From Tetracladium setigerum (Eukaryota; Ascomycota; Leotiomycetes; Helotiales), in assembly GCA_031472005.1 (NCBI GenBank), contig PZJY01000004.1, forward strand, positions 715,300 to 779,299: DNA of 64,000 nucleotides, in the 5' to 3' direction. Shown one piece after another: positions 11,464-22,591 of the stretch (positions are counted from its first letter, which is position 1; the number at the start of each line of letters is the position of its first letter). Under the pieces are notes generated by a model that did not search any database, had not been told where the DNA came from, and was given only the letters and a program-made list of their open reading frames with translations. The position numbers were made by a program, and so were the translations under genes.

Positions 11464-12897
11464 GCCGTCTTAAGGATGAGTAAGAAGGATGTCCAGATTG
11501 ACTATAAGATGGGGCTCTGAGTCTTAGATATGGTGTGGTGAGCAACAGCTGGTTTCTCTGATAATTCGGAAAATGGTGATTTCCCAACCAGGTTGAAGCT
11601 AGCACCAGCTGTCACCATTGTTACTAAGCTGAATTTTGCGCACAGGACCCGCCAACTTCGCAGTGGCAGAATTCAAACGATAGTCATCATATGTATCACG
11701 TGATTTCCAGTGTCTGTGCGCTCAGATTCGGTCAAAAGAGTTTAGGTCTCTCCCTGCGTACCGAGACACCCTATCATTGCAAAGCCTCTCGTTTTGTTTA
11801 ATATGGGGACTTCTTGGCTTAACTGGGCTCCTTATGCACCTAATTATATTAAGCTTAGAGCCCCTGGGCTGAAAGCTCAATCGGAGAGAGTCTGATTCCT
11901 GAGATAAGTCGTTAGTATCTTAGCGGCGGATCTTGAAAGCTTAATAAGCCAGAAACCGCCGTAATCCATAAACAGACACACAAGTTTGATAAAATCTTAC
12001 TAAAATTACTGATACTACACCGCCACTGACCAGGATCCTTGATCGCTTAATTAGAGGAGGTATTATCCTGAGTGGCGACGCCGTATGATAGACAATACCC
12101 CAGCCGCCATAATCGTCGCATTCCCATTTCAGCATTTCAATCGAACCTGGATGTCCATATTCAATGAATTATTAATGTGTTTGAAAGTTGAAAAGAACTC
12201 AATGGTGGTGTTGCACATCAAGGGGTCTTCTTACAGTGTAAAAAGAGACTCTCTGTAAACTTGAAGAGCGGCGACAACGCGATAATAATTTTCGAACTGA
12301 TAGGCCAGGAGTGTTTAGGGGAGGTATACAATGTAATTTGAAATTAAAATGGATAGAAATTTGGAAGCGTTCATAGATTTTATGTCGTTTGAACTCGAAG
12401 CACCTACGATTTGTCTCGTCACGGGGGGTAGTTGATTTATTAGGATTAGTCTTATGCACCTAATCTGTATTTGGCTTAGCACTTTCTAGAAATGGTAAAG
12501 CCCTTGGCATCGCTGAGAACCTTGATCGATAGAGAGTCTGGTTTCCTTCATCGTCACGCCATAGAGACCCATTTCGCTTACATAATAAGCATCAAAATCT
12601 TGCAGCTCTTGAACATAGAGACCCACCGCTGTTAATAACATTATCAGGTCAGCGGCACATAACGCAATGCTTGTTCCCACAGATATTTTAAGTAAGATCT
12701 CATTACATTTCATCTGCAGAACCCTAAACTCTACTGTCACAGCTTTATGGAGCATGCTAATCCGGATGCTGATAATAGGCATTTCTTGATGTGTCGACCC
12801 TCTTGTCAACTTGAATACTGTGTACAGATCGCATCGGCATCTCGTAACTGTTCTTGATCTCAGCATTCACTGTGGCATTTCCGCTCTCCTCGACAAA
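11464..12897. other. Intergenic stretch with a dispersed repeat
   Basis: About 11746-11770 resembles the MITE family 1 end (CTCCCTGCGTACCGAGAC) without a partner. About 11989-12052, read on the minus strand, resembles 38870-38930 (TAAGCGATCAAGGAT followed by GGCGGTGT). Open frames on either strand have no recognisable content. Confidence 0.45.
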
Positions 12898-14095
12898 ATG
12901 ACAGTGAGCAATGAGGTTCCAGAACTACCATGGGACGGAAACCCTGAGCTGTGTGACACCCCGCTGGATTATGGCTGCTCAGAATGGAAAAGCAGCAGCC
13001 AGCGTGCAGCAGATCTGTATAACTCCGGGATGAAGCTGTGGGAGAAGCGAGATCTTAGAGATATCGAAAGTCAACTCGCTCGTTCCACCACTCTTGAGAT
13101 CTTCACGGTTCGTCGTATCGATGGTAGCCTGGCCTATATACGAAATCCTAATTTCGGTATTGGGACCCCAATCTGGTCAGTAGCAATGCACTCTTTTTGC
13201 ACAAGCTAATCCTAAATATCAATAGGATTCCCTACGTGGAATTTCGAGATTACTGGCGACTTGTTAAAGAACAGCCAAAGGACCCCCCGAGACATATCAC
13301 TGCTCGTATCTGCCAAAATGGAGGAATCATACACTATTGAACTTCCGAGGGTTCACAAATCTCCCCTACTTGGATTTTGAAAAGGTCAAGCTGTCTTGGG
13401 ACAACAGTGTGAGCTGCAAAGTGCTGGAAACACACATTGAAACGCATCTCGGCGCGAGGAAGGTGACCAAAATAGTTTGTTTTGGGATCGGTGACATGTG
13501 CCGCAAACGTCCGGAGTGGATGATGAGAAATAACGAATCAAAGGGCAGGAGTCGGAGACAAAGATGAGCGAGCAAGATCTCAGAATAGTACAACACTCAA
13601 TTGCGATGACATTGGCGGATGTTTGCCGCAAGTCAAGTAGGAACACAATTCGATTGCTGGCCCAGGATCCCGATTATACGGTACAATCGCAGAAAATCTT
13701 GGAGGAGCATGGGTTTGAGATTGTTGGACAGTTTGGGGCTGGAGGTTTCTCAGAGATTGATGGGGAGTCTATCGTCTTTTCTCCTTTTGCTAGCGCGCCA
13801 GTCAAGCAGATCCTTGCTGATACTGCACGTCCTGCTCTTGTGATCAGTGATGGATTTGGAGCGTTCAATGACCACGAGTAAGATCCACTTTCTGCCTATC
13901 TTCGAGCAACTCTGATCTCGTGCGGCTAGGAAACCGTGGGCAGACGCAGATTCTCCTCGGACCCAGCAGATGTGGCAAGAATATCAAACCCACGATTTTC
14001 CGGTCTCTTCTGACGACGTCCAGCTGAAAGGCAGCACCTTGCACAGGTTAAGATTGCACTTGAGAATTGCCACAGAAGCTGTCTCTGAACAGTGA
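12898..14095 (+). CDS. SRR1-like domain protein
   Basis: Three exons: 12898-13175, 13226-13877 and 13930-14095, with introns of 50 and 52 nt. The diagnostic SRR1-like region runs from KIVCFGIGDM through IVQHSIAMTLADV and AQDPDY to GFEIVGQFGAGGFSEID, PFASAPVKQI and ARPALVI, then across the last intron to EKPWADADSPRTQQMW. SRR1 proteins are linked to circadian and transcriptional regulation in plants; in fungi the role is unknown. The exon-2 frame shifts twice, each shift repaired by one extra base: at the C6 run 13283-13288 and at AAA/GGG 13540-13545. With both bases restored every splice phase agrees and the protein is 365 residues. The ATG at 12898 is the first in frame. Likely a functional gene with two undercalls, otherwise a pseudogene. 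Confidence 0.68.
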
Positions 14096-14376
14096 CAAGG
14101 TGTTATGCCGGTGCTTAATCTGTTCTTCAACTCCTTTACAATCTACACAATCTACTCCGAGGTCATCGATAAGACGTAACATAGTCAACATTTCAATTAA
14201 GGGGACTTTTAAATTGCTTTAGAGACGAGGAGCAAAAATAGAAATTATAGCTTTCATTAACTCTGAAAGTCTCCTAGAACTCGACCTCGTACGTTGCGAC
14301 ATAACCTTTACGTAGCTGACTAGATACAATTCCGGAATCACCACCTAATCCGAATCCCTCCTTCATCACATTGAGA

Positions 14377-14517
14377 CTATTTCTTTTCATTCTTCTTCGA
14401 GCAGTTGCAGCATGAATAGCACGCACCGCAATCTGCGTGCACAGAATTGACGTCGGCCTTGCAAGTGCAGCATTGCAACTCGTTCACAAGGCCATTCCCA
14501 TCATCGTTCTTAGCCAT
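14377..14517 (-). CDS. Small Cys-rich protein (metallothionein-like)
   Basis: A 46-residue single-exon frame too short for routine ORF calling. The N-terminal ~15 residues (MAKNDDGNGLVNELQ) are acidic and polar with no signal peptide. Then come eight cysteines in 24 residues: CCTC, then CGAC and SCCNC, followed by a Lys-rich tail (SKKNEKK). CC and CxC clusters, small size and no secretion signal are what fungal metallothioneins show, so binding of Cu or Zn in the cytosol is a reasonable inference. No close family is recognised. It lies alone between the SRR1-like gene and decayed transposon sequence. A chance frame is possible, but cysteine enrichment at this density is unlikely by chance. 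Confidence 0.5.
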   Translation of the reverse strand: MAKNDDGNGLVNELQCCTCKADVNSVHADCGACYSCCNCSKKNEKK

Positions 14518-15119
14518 AGCAAAATATTTCCTGCTTCTTGTTTCAGTTAGACGCTTTTACAGGGATTTCAGACTTACAGTACTCGAGAGAGGGTAGACTC
14601 TGGTTCGTAAGTCCGGAAGATCTTCGAAAGGAGCTTATCTTGAAGTTGGGAGAGGCTTGGAGTTCTTGTCGAGCAGTGAACTGCAAATTTGTTTTAGATA
14701 TGATGTGTACAGTGCAAGTTGTCGTTCTCTCTGTCTTGGAAGAATTTGATGGAAGCTAATCTGCGGGATGTAGGCTTTACATATGGCCGTGCCAGAGGTT
14801 TTACTGCGGGGTAAGTGACATGTCACTCCTTCAATATTGCCACATGCACTGTGCCAGACCGAGTACACTTGCCGTCTCGTTCTGAGTGTCAAACGCCAAT
14901 CATACTCCGTGCTTCAATCTATTGTGACAGTCCTCGTAATTTTAGCCGTCGAACACCGTGCTATCATTAGCCCATGGGATTATCAGTGCGGTCGATCTCG
15001 AAAATACCCCTCATTTGGGGAGTGAAGCCGGAGTATGCCTCCGATCTCAGCCACAGTTCTTCTAGTTAGTGCGCCAATCGGGATGCTGGCAAACCTTGGT
15101 CGCCACCATGTAGCCTTGA
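14518..15119. other. Intergenic stretch, nothing recognised
   Basis: Upstream side of the Cys-rich gene. No promoter element can be assigned with confidence and no other gene is seen. Confidence 0.45.
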
Positions 15120-15322
15120 CTACAGGCTTCGAATGTGCACTTTCTTGGTCCAACGCTTCGCCTCCCAAAGCGTGAAGATTTCTATACAGCACCAAGAGGC
15201 ATGCCTCGTGCCAGGATGCAACTGGCTCTGTCCATATTGTGTTGCCGTCGCGATGGAGATGAACTTCAGTATACGAGTAGCGATCCAGTGCTGCACCTGC
15301 CGTAGAATGTTCTAACATGGTA
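15120..15322 (-). pseudogene. Degenerate transposase N-terminus (CENP-B/pogo-like), related to 55541-55800
   Basis: On the minus strand the ATG at 15235 opens MDRASCILARGMPLGAV followed by a stop. The DNA aligns with the better-preserved copy at 55528-55800 over ~200 bp, including a downstream block around CTGCCGTAGAATG. Relative to that copy most differences are CG-to-TG or CG-to-CA, as expected from RIP or deamination. The reading frame is destroyed. Family assignment follows from the better copy. Confidence 0.45.
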
Positions 15323-15844
15323 CTTACCACTCACGTGAGACACAAGCTACGACGAAGTGTGATATAGCGTTCCTGGGAGTGAACTTAGTAGCCCTTAATA
15401 CTCTTACTGGAATAAAGGTTGGCTGTCTTGGCGTCGGTTATGACATAACCCAGAGATTGGGGCCCGTGCAGAAATCGCGTGGGTTATGTAGTAGAAAAAC
15501 CTGGTGACTCTAGCTGCCTCTCTCACCCAAGCTCTGCCAGAGCAAGTGCGGCATCGCATGTCGCTTGAATACACTCTGTCCCGTGGAGTGACGCTGTCCT
15601 ACCCAGCTGCGCTTCAGATTGGAGTTCTCGGGTTATAGGCATGAGAGGAAGGGGTTCAAGATTTCTGACGGAACTCCGTGTGGGGTTGGCAACCTTTTTC
15701 GCGATAGCATAGAGGCAGAGAACTTTTCCTTGCTGATCGACGCAGCAAATTGTCGCCAATTTGAGGTATGCATGCTGCCACACCAATCACTCTAATATGG
15801 CCCAAAGATATGGGGATGTAAGAGAACCTGGCTTCTGCTGTCTA
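15323..15844. other. Intergenic stretch, nothing recognised
   Basis: Minus-strand frames here show no recognisable domain. Possibly more decayed transposon sequence. Confidence 0.4.
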
Positions 15845-16029
15845 CCTCTGCCGTATGACGTCGAAATGCTGATGTTGCTGGAAGCGCGACCGTCGTAGAA
15901 TATTAAGGTAAGGATAGGGACCGAGCGGTAAGGCATATTCGAGGAAGCGGAGCCGTTGGATGTAAATAAGGGTAGAGAGGTTTGGAGTGTATTTTCTCGC
16001 AGAGAGGAAACTTCGAGCGTCAGATGAGA
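15845..16029 (-). pseudogene. Fragment of the central part of an OrsD-type protein
   Basis: Reads SSDARSFLSARKYTPNLST, LIYIQRLRFLEYALPLGPYP and QQHQHFDVIRQR. It is clearly paralogous to 32040-32230 (SSDARSFLPAKKYTPYLST and LIYVQRLLFLEHALPLRPYR). It abuts the RecQ relic without a gap, although in full-length relatives this segment lies upstream of the helicase. Inference: a rearranged or recombined copy. Confidence 0.6.
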
Positions 16030-17297
16030 GGACCCGGCATGCAAGAGAATAATAGAAGAAGCATTGCTGCCATCCCGCCCAGCTCTCCCAGACTCTTGAG
16101 AGAAATCAGTTAGCTTATGGGGCCATCCACGTGGATCACCCAGCGGATGAAGGAATAGTCAAATCCAATCCCAAGAGCAGATGTGGCTACAATCACCGGC
16201 TGATCTCTATTTCCAAGCCACCCGGTGATAATGGCAGCTTTCTCCTCCTCGGTTCCCGACCTTGCTGTGTACGAAGTGCACTGGAGAATATCTGCAAGCT
16301 GGGCTACTTCCTCCCGCGTTCGGCAGTAGACGATGATCTTGTCCCGGGCATGGTCAAAGATCTCCTTATGGGGCTAATATGTCTGCACCAAGTTGGCGGC
16401 TTTCTCAATCAAGGACCCCGGTCCAGTCTCGAACTTGACCGTATACTTGATATTCGGCCGGTTGGTCGGTTCTCGGATAAGCATTGGCCTGACCAGCTTG
16501 TTATTCTCGATAAACTCCTCTTGCATCACAGGAGGAAGTGTTGCTGTTAGCCAGACTATTTACGTCCTGACTTGCCTCATATACCAACCTAGTTGCGCTA
16601 TACAGGGCTAGTAGTCACTGGCCGTAATGGTGAGATGACCTTCAATAACCACAATGCGTGCGAGTCGCTATTTGCTGACCTTAATATAATAGTATTGGAG
16701 AAAGCCTTGAGTACACGCAGCTTCGGCTGACACAATAACTAACGAAGCTAACTGTTTACAATCTATAGACCAGACTAGTGGCTAGATGCCTACCTGGTGA
16801 AAGCGTCTAAGTATATCACCCCGCAGAGCAACTATAGGAAGAACCAGGATGGTGGTCCCAGCATTTGCAATTGCAGCCCCGATCATACCGACCAAAGTCT
16901 TACCACAGCCGGTTCCTATTACCAGAACTACCTGCTCGGCTGGCTGAGGTCCCATGATGGCAAGCACTCCATTCCGCTGACCTGGAACCCGGAATTGCAA
17001 ATCTGGTGCATTGTACAGCCTTCGAGTAACCGCTAGCAGGTCAACTTTAGAATATGCACCTTTCCGACGCATTTGGCCACGCTTGGAAGCATCAAGCATT
17101 CGCAGCGACAGTATCTCGGAACCACCCCATAGCCTCTTTCCTTGGAGAATGTGATCGATCCGAAAAGACGTATGCCAGCTCTCGGATACTCGGTAATTTC
17201 GGTGCAGCAAGGCGCTCATGGTCAGCGTGGTAGTACCGGCATATGCATGATTAAACGTATAGTAGCTGTGGTTGCTTTGTTTGGCTAAGGCAACCAA
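16030..17297 (-). pseudogene. RecQ-type DEAD/DExH helicase relic (telomere-linked type)
   Basis: One nearly continuous minus-strand frame carries helicase motifs in order: VPGQRNGVLAIMGPQ, Walker A GTGCGKT (Ser replaced by Cys), TTILVLPIVALRGDILRRFH, VSAEAACTQGF, a degenerate DExH box (VIEGHLT), motif III WLTATLPP, then the C-terminal helicase domain IVYCRTREEVAQLADILQ, VIVATSALGIGFDY and QESGRAGRDG. In-frame stops interrupt it, for example TAG at 16668-16670; several are explained by CAG/CAA changing to TAG/TAA. One frameshift is repaired by an extra base in the G4 run 16119-16122. Relatives are superfamily-2 3'-5' DNA helicases, often amplified next to fungal telomeres. Non-functional as read, because the DExH box and several codons are lost. 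Confidence 0.72.
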
Positions 17298-17539
17298 GTC
17301 AAGCTCGTCCTCGATACAGCTAGGAGCAAAATCGGTGTCCTGTGGGATTGTCCTCTTTCAAACATTTCTAAGCGCACGGACCACTAAAGCTGACGTCACC
17401 TGATGACAAGGAGCCATAAATGGCAGACCTTGGACTTTTAGGTATGTTTGACATGAAATAGGTCACCATTTTGAATTGCTACAAAAGCGATCTAGTACTG
17501 CGCGCTTGTCCGACATACTGGGCATTCAAGCCCCCAATA

Positions 17540-18016
17540 CTAAAAGTACCCAGCCTTAAGATATGGCTTTCTTTCCGCCGCAACCCCTACGCTAGGATTC
17601 ACCTTCACACTCTGCATCTTATAGGACGAGCCGACGGCATTTTTCACGTCTGCGCAATGCACCACGCTAATCAATGAGCCAAGTAATGAAAGATCCCCTT
17701 CTAGAAATGCGCGCAAAGCTAGGTATGGCTGCCACGTCTCGATAAAGCTCCTGCTTATTGAGAATGTCTGCCACGATGAATGCTTGCTGCATGAAGCGCA
17801 GACCGTAGGGAGGAACAAGCTGACGATTATTGCGCGATTCTCTTGGTAATCTTCGTCGATTAATTCTAATGGCAAAATGTCGATGACCTTCCCCAACGGT
17901 TTTCGGGCTGCTTCTCGGTCTTCATCTTCTCTTGAAAGCAGAACGACTTCTTCGCATGTCATACATGCTAACACGATATACGAGTCCCAAACGTCTGCAA
18001 ATATAGGATCACCCAT
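17540..18016 (-). CDS. Hypothetical protein with Cys pairs, 5'-UTR intron
   Basis: A 158-residue frame starts at ATG 18016 (MGDPIFADVWDSYIV). It contains two CxxC-type pairs (CMTC near residue 18, CASC near residue 73) separated by an acidic-basic stretch, which could bind zinc. No family is recognised. Upstream, a well-formed intron (donor GTACTG, branch CTAAC, acceptor TTTGTAG, about 18068-18115) lies before the ATG, suggesting a spliced 5' leader. The frame is undisturbed. Expression support is absent. Confidence 0.42.
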   Translation of the reverse strand: MGDPIFADVWDSYIVLACMTCEEVVLLSREDEDREAARKPLGKVIDILPLELIDEDYQENRAIIVSLFLPTVCASCSKHSSWQTFSISRSFIETWQPYLALRAFLEGDLSLLGSLISVVHCADVKNAVGSSYKMQSVKVNPSVGVAAERKPYLKAGYF

Positions 18017-18318
18017 TTCGATTTTGTGTAGACGTGAAACTGAGGCGCGCTGACAGTGCTATGAGGAGGCTACAAAGAGTTAGCGAATATTTTATAACAT
18101 GGGAAATACTACAGTACCTGGCCAAGTGGACAGAAGCAGCGCGGACGATGATTTCAACATTAGAGCTGTTGATTTGACGATATTCTGCTTTTGGTGAAAG
18201 ATCACGTGATATCATGACACGGTGTCCTTAAACTTTTACAACAAAACTCTCAATTTGCTCATACCCCAGCCGCCTTCCTGCACACACACTGCAACATGGT
18301 CGCTGCATCGACCGGACT

Positions 18319-19316
18319 ATGGATACAGATGATTCCGTGAATGAATGGTCCAGTGACAATCAGAGTGATCGTCAACCCAGTGAAGATTCGAGTCTTAGCA
18401 TCCAAGCTGCGCGTGGCGCACGGCTGCCGCCACAAAGCCAGCGGCGACCTGCCAATGGAACATTGCCATTTGTGCCATATGCGGACTGGGACCCTGGGAC
18501 TCGTTGAGCCTCACATACATCAACAACAGGTTCGGTCATATCCTTGATCACACTATGCCTCTTCCCCCATTTCCAGTCCTCCCAGCCGCGCAACTGTATC
18601 TAGACGCCGAGTCAAGTTTCGAGTCAGTACTGTTGGCATATAATGCCATGCTGGTGAACAATGCGCTCAAGGCTGCTGCCGATTTGTTGAAGACCAAGGA
18701 GCTGGTCTGGTTGCGTGGTTCGTACTACTACTTGAAAGAGCAAAAGCCAGACTGGGGAGGCGGGCTAGCTGAGCCGCAAACGGGTTCCGCCAAATTTACC
18801 AATTGGCTTCCTGGGGACACAAAGTACGCGACGGAAACCCTGGAAATCCTGTTCAATTCTCCAAGTGAAGGCTCCGATGATCTACGAGAGCTCCCAAGCT
18901 CCCCACCACCCCTCCCGAGTCCAACAGGGGACTATGCAGGAAACAGCTTGCTTCCTTCTGATGACTCCAACGAGGAACTTGAACTTGAACCTGACCTCCC
19001 ACCTCAAACTCCCCCTAATCGACAACTTCCACACAAACACATGCTCTCTAGTGGACCAGACCTCGGGAGCAAGAGAACAAAAAACTTTCTACTACTGAAT
19101 CCAGATTACTCCGAACAGCCAGACACCAAGCATGAGCGTCCTGACCAGACGTCCGAGCGAGCCATCCTCGAGCAAGGCAACGGTTATGCAGCCGCGCTCA
19201 ACACGCCATACTTCTACATCATCACACCCGTTGAGTTGCTCGCTGTCCGTTGTTACGTTGATCCCAACAGAACGACGACCCCGATAAAGACTCGTTCCCA
19301 AATGAAGCATTATTAG
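18319..19316 (+). CDS. Hypothetical acidic/proline-rich protein (one apparent frameshift)
   Basis: The ATG at 18319 opens an acidic, Ser-rich N-terminus (MDTDDSVNEWSSDNQSD) that reaches FVPYADWDPG and then stops. The next frame continues at once with SLTYINNRFGHILDH and goes on to 19316. One extra G in the GGG run at 18496-18498 joins them, giving 332 residues with no loss. The middle (YNAMLVNNALKAAADLLK) looks helical; residues ~190-250 are Pro/Ser/Asp-Glu-rich and probably disordered. No family recognised. Confidence 0.45.
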
Positions 19317-21689
19317 CACCCATTCCCCAACAAGACTTCTGACTAGAGTCAAAGTGATCGGTATAGAGCATCTTCTTCGCAGTATGCCGGGCCTTTCTCT
19401 GATGCTCAAATTCACTCTGATTACTCTGAACACGAACCTCACGTTCACGCTGGCATCCAAGTCAAGAGCATACCGTGGGATTACGGGAGTGCGGATTTGG
19501 AGAAAGACATGGAGGCAGGAGACAAGGGCAAACAACTTGGAGATGAGGGAGTGATCTCCTACAATCTAGGAGTGTGGGCGTTACAAATGCTAGCTGCTGA
19601 GGACCGCAGTGCCAGAACTTTGGAGGCATGGGGGAGGACGATGCCAAGTTCCTGACCTGAGATGGACTATGCCGATACACGAAGAATTATTATCGGGACT
19701 TGATGAGCGTCGGTGTTTGAAATTGTCGTCTAATGCTTTGAAATGTCACGGGATATTTTGAAAAGGCTACGGGATGTTATAAAAGTGCTACTGGTTGTTT
19801 CCAAAGACTTAGCGGACTCTTTCAAGACCGTGAAATGTGCACAAAGAATAGTATCTATAAGTGGGAGTCTGCATAATCGGTTGGTCAGGGTTTTTATTGG
19901 ACCAAAGTAGGAAGACACCGCTTGTGATTGGTTGGTGGTATGTTGATTTTCGAGGGCAATCTTGCCCTTGGAGGGCTACGTTTGTATAGACGATGGACTT
20001 TGAAAGTACTCCTCGCCCTGGAAAAGTAGCCCTTGGAATGGTAGACAGGAACTCCATGGTTATATATATGGGTGTGGCCTGCTAGTGAGTCGTGGTGATT
20101 CCGAAAATATCTTGCCTGACAATTAAATCGATCTGACCTCAAGCATAAATTAATTTGCAGCACCGAACACTTTTGGCTACCACTACTTCGAAATCGTACC
20201 TCGTAATGCTTTGGCGAAGATATCAATTGTGGTTGTGGATAGCACTGCTCAGCATCATCCTCGTGGTGTGGACACAACTAGTTGGTGGATGTTCTAGATC
20301 AGTCGAGGCAAGGTCATAACGTGGTGCGTATGAGTACTGAATCTGAGCAAGAGTTAGAGGCTAACCGAATATGAATAGCTGGTTTGGGTGACCTTAATAG
20401 AGCGCTGTATAGTCATGATTGAAGGCGGCCTGGCCAGGGTCTATGGTCAAGGAAGATTGACGACCAGGGGAATGGAGATGGAGATGGAGATGGAGAAAGG
20501 GATTAGGGTTTGGTCTTTCTCCCCTCTAAGTAAAACGTCGGAAAGGTTCTCTGCGGCAGGGGGCAGGTGTCTTTCTCTCCCATGCAGTAGGGCAATTTGT
20601 TATTGTTTTGGTATCATAACTACGTTTGATGTTTGCTTCATATGTAGTTGTTAAGCGAGCGCTGTTGCTGTTGACAAACGTGGGTTTTGGGTTTAGACCC
20701 TTTAGATGCGAGAATTCGAGTGTGAGATGAGAGTGGTGTGCTGCTTTTGAGTTCGACTTGTCACTTAGTGTGCATGGTTTGGCTTGATTTGATTCACTCT
20801 AACCTTGCAAAGAGGGCCTCATTCTGAATGGCCTGTTCAATCAGGGACGTTACGTTTTTGCCCAATACGCTTCTCCATGCATAGTAACAAAAATAACATG
20901 CATTCAATACGATCGCGTCGTCGAGCTCTTACAAAACCTGACCCTTTTCATGCTACGCATATGCATTTATTGTTGTCGGCTAATCTTCCACTTTTAATAC
21001 ATATGAGACAACGACCCTGGATGTTTTTTTGGATTTGGTGTACGGCCACGCTCAAAACTTGCAGCTGTTGGAGAAAAGGATACCTTATCCCAGCGCTACA
21101 TGTATGCTTGATATCGTTATTGGCGCACGTAATTCTGTGAACCAGGTCTGAAACCGCACACTCGCGAACGGCTTTACAGACGGCCAGAGTTCTTCCTTCT
21201 CCAATATCGCAATAAACTCCGCTATCCTGTAGGTCGCCGTACAGTACTTCGGAGACAACAATGAATTGTCACATGGATGGCACTTTTTTGCTTCTATCGG
21301 GGTGTTCTCCCACAATGGACACAATCTTAAAGTTTCATTTCGTCCTCTCTTATCTTGGCTTAGCACCGTAATGACAGATCGGACCTGACCGTGAAGGTGG
21401 CGAAATAATCTTTGGATTTTGCTATTGAGAGCATCTATAAACACTTGGTTTCAATTGGAGAGTTGTCAGCCTTTATAGTGATGTACCCCGGGTTGCACCG
21501 TAGCTTATGGGATAATCTTATTGGATATTGACGGGTATGCCTTTTGCTTGGGACTGAAGGCAATACGAATGTCACAGCAAGTCTCGTTTACAACCTTTCC
21601 GGCATTACAAAGTCTTCTTTCATTACTAGAGCTGATTGAACAAGCTGGTCTCCGGCCAAAACACACAAAGACTTCACAAGCAAGATATT
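19317..21689. other. Long intergenic stretch with a small microsatellite
   Basis: A GGAGAT-type hexamer run occurs near 20474-20497. Plus-strand sequence from about 21540 may be the decayed 5' part of the HET-like relic that follows, but no frame is long enough to call. Otherwise nothing recognised. Confidence 0.4.
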
Positions 21690-22166
21690 CCCTGAAAATA
21701 AGATCTTTAGCCGAGCTAACTTGGTAGATATGTTCCACACCCGCCAAGCTACTGTTCCCCGTGATAATGTATATGCTTTACTTGGTATGAGCTTTGATGA
21801 TCTTAGTTAAGCTGGCTTACAGCCAAATTATGAGATTTCCTGGAATCAACTAGTTCAGCGACTTATCAAGTTCGTTCTTGGTCAAGATACACCCGTGGAG
21901 ACTTCTGGCAGAAGGGTGTTGATTAAGAGAAAAGGCTGCATTCTTGGACAGGTGTCCCTAGTTCGAATGATGAGGGACAGAGTGTGGCTATTACATCTAC
22001 AAATACAGCTTGGTCCTTGGAGGAATGGTCACTTGAGGCGTCAGCAAGATTTATCCGAAAAGGTGATATCGTCTGTCTTCTGAAAGGAGCGGGGATCACT
22101 TCGCTATGATTGTAATTGCAGCTACTCCTATTCCTTTCAAGAAGAGGGGAAATCTTGCACAGCAAG
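21690..22166 (+). pseudogene. HET (heterokaryon-incompatibility) family protein, 3' remnant
   Basis: Plus-strand frames read LVDMFHTRQATVPRDNVYAL, LGMSFDDLS, a stop, then NYEISWNQLVQRLIKFVLGQ, TPVETSG and RKGCILGQV. A shifted frame continues with AITSTNTAWSLEEWSLEA and FIRKGDIVCLLKGAGITS. This order (DMFHTR.A...D.VYALLGMS, then the W.EL..RL..F and KGDI.CLL.GA segments) is what I know from HET-domain non-self-recognition proteins and their relatives. The N-terminal HET core is not recovered, and a stop and frameshifts interrupt the rest. A family-2 MITE sits immediately downstream. Confidence 0.55.
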
Positions 22167-22207
22167 AACTTTCAAAATCAACAATACATTTCTCGCACGA
22201 CTTCTTA

Positions 22208-22591
22208 CAGTCGGCTTCGAAATCGGCTTCCTCTTTGTAAACTCTTTCCTCTCTCTGTATTGAGCCACACGCCAAGATATTGAAGTCAGCACTAGCGACA
22301 TTCCAGTTAGCTGTTTATTGTCCTCGTATTGTAGCCTGGGGCTAGAGAGTACTGCTTTTGAGACTAGTGATGACTTTTATCAGATGATGACCCTTTCTAC
22401 GATCAAAGCATTCTCTGTCATCATGTGACGTGATGACTGTATCCGGTTCTGTAAAGCAGCCAGGTCTCCCACCACGCCAAAAATGTAATGACAAAGAAAC
22501 AACTAGCCGTAATGAATTTAGTGCTGCTTGGCACTGTGGCTCAATTAAAAGAAAGAGTTCACAAAGAGGAAGCCGATATCGAAGCTGACTG
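22208..22591. mobile_element. MITE (family 2), copy B
   Basis: A 384-bp element begins CAGTCGGCTTCGAAATCGGC and ends with the near-perfect inverted complement (GCCGATATCGAAGCTGACTG); the TIR is about 38 bp. TA dinucleotides flank both ends (22206-22207 and 22592-22593). Internal blocks match copy A at 5217-5589, and its right half resembles ~55290-55400. No ORF. Probably mobilised in trans by a TA-targeting transposase. Confidence 0.75.

Noticed and set aside
20805..21140. 111-codon plus-strand frame
   Set aside because: No ATG-supported start with protein-like content and no homology. Treated as intergenic.
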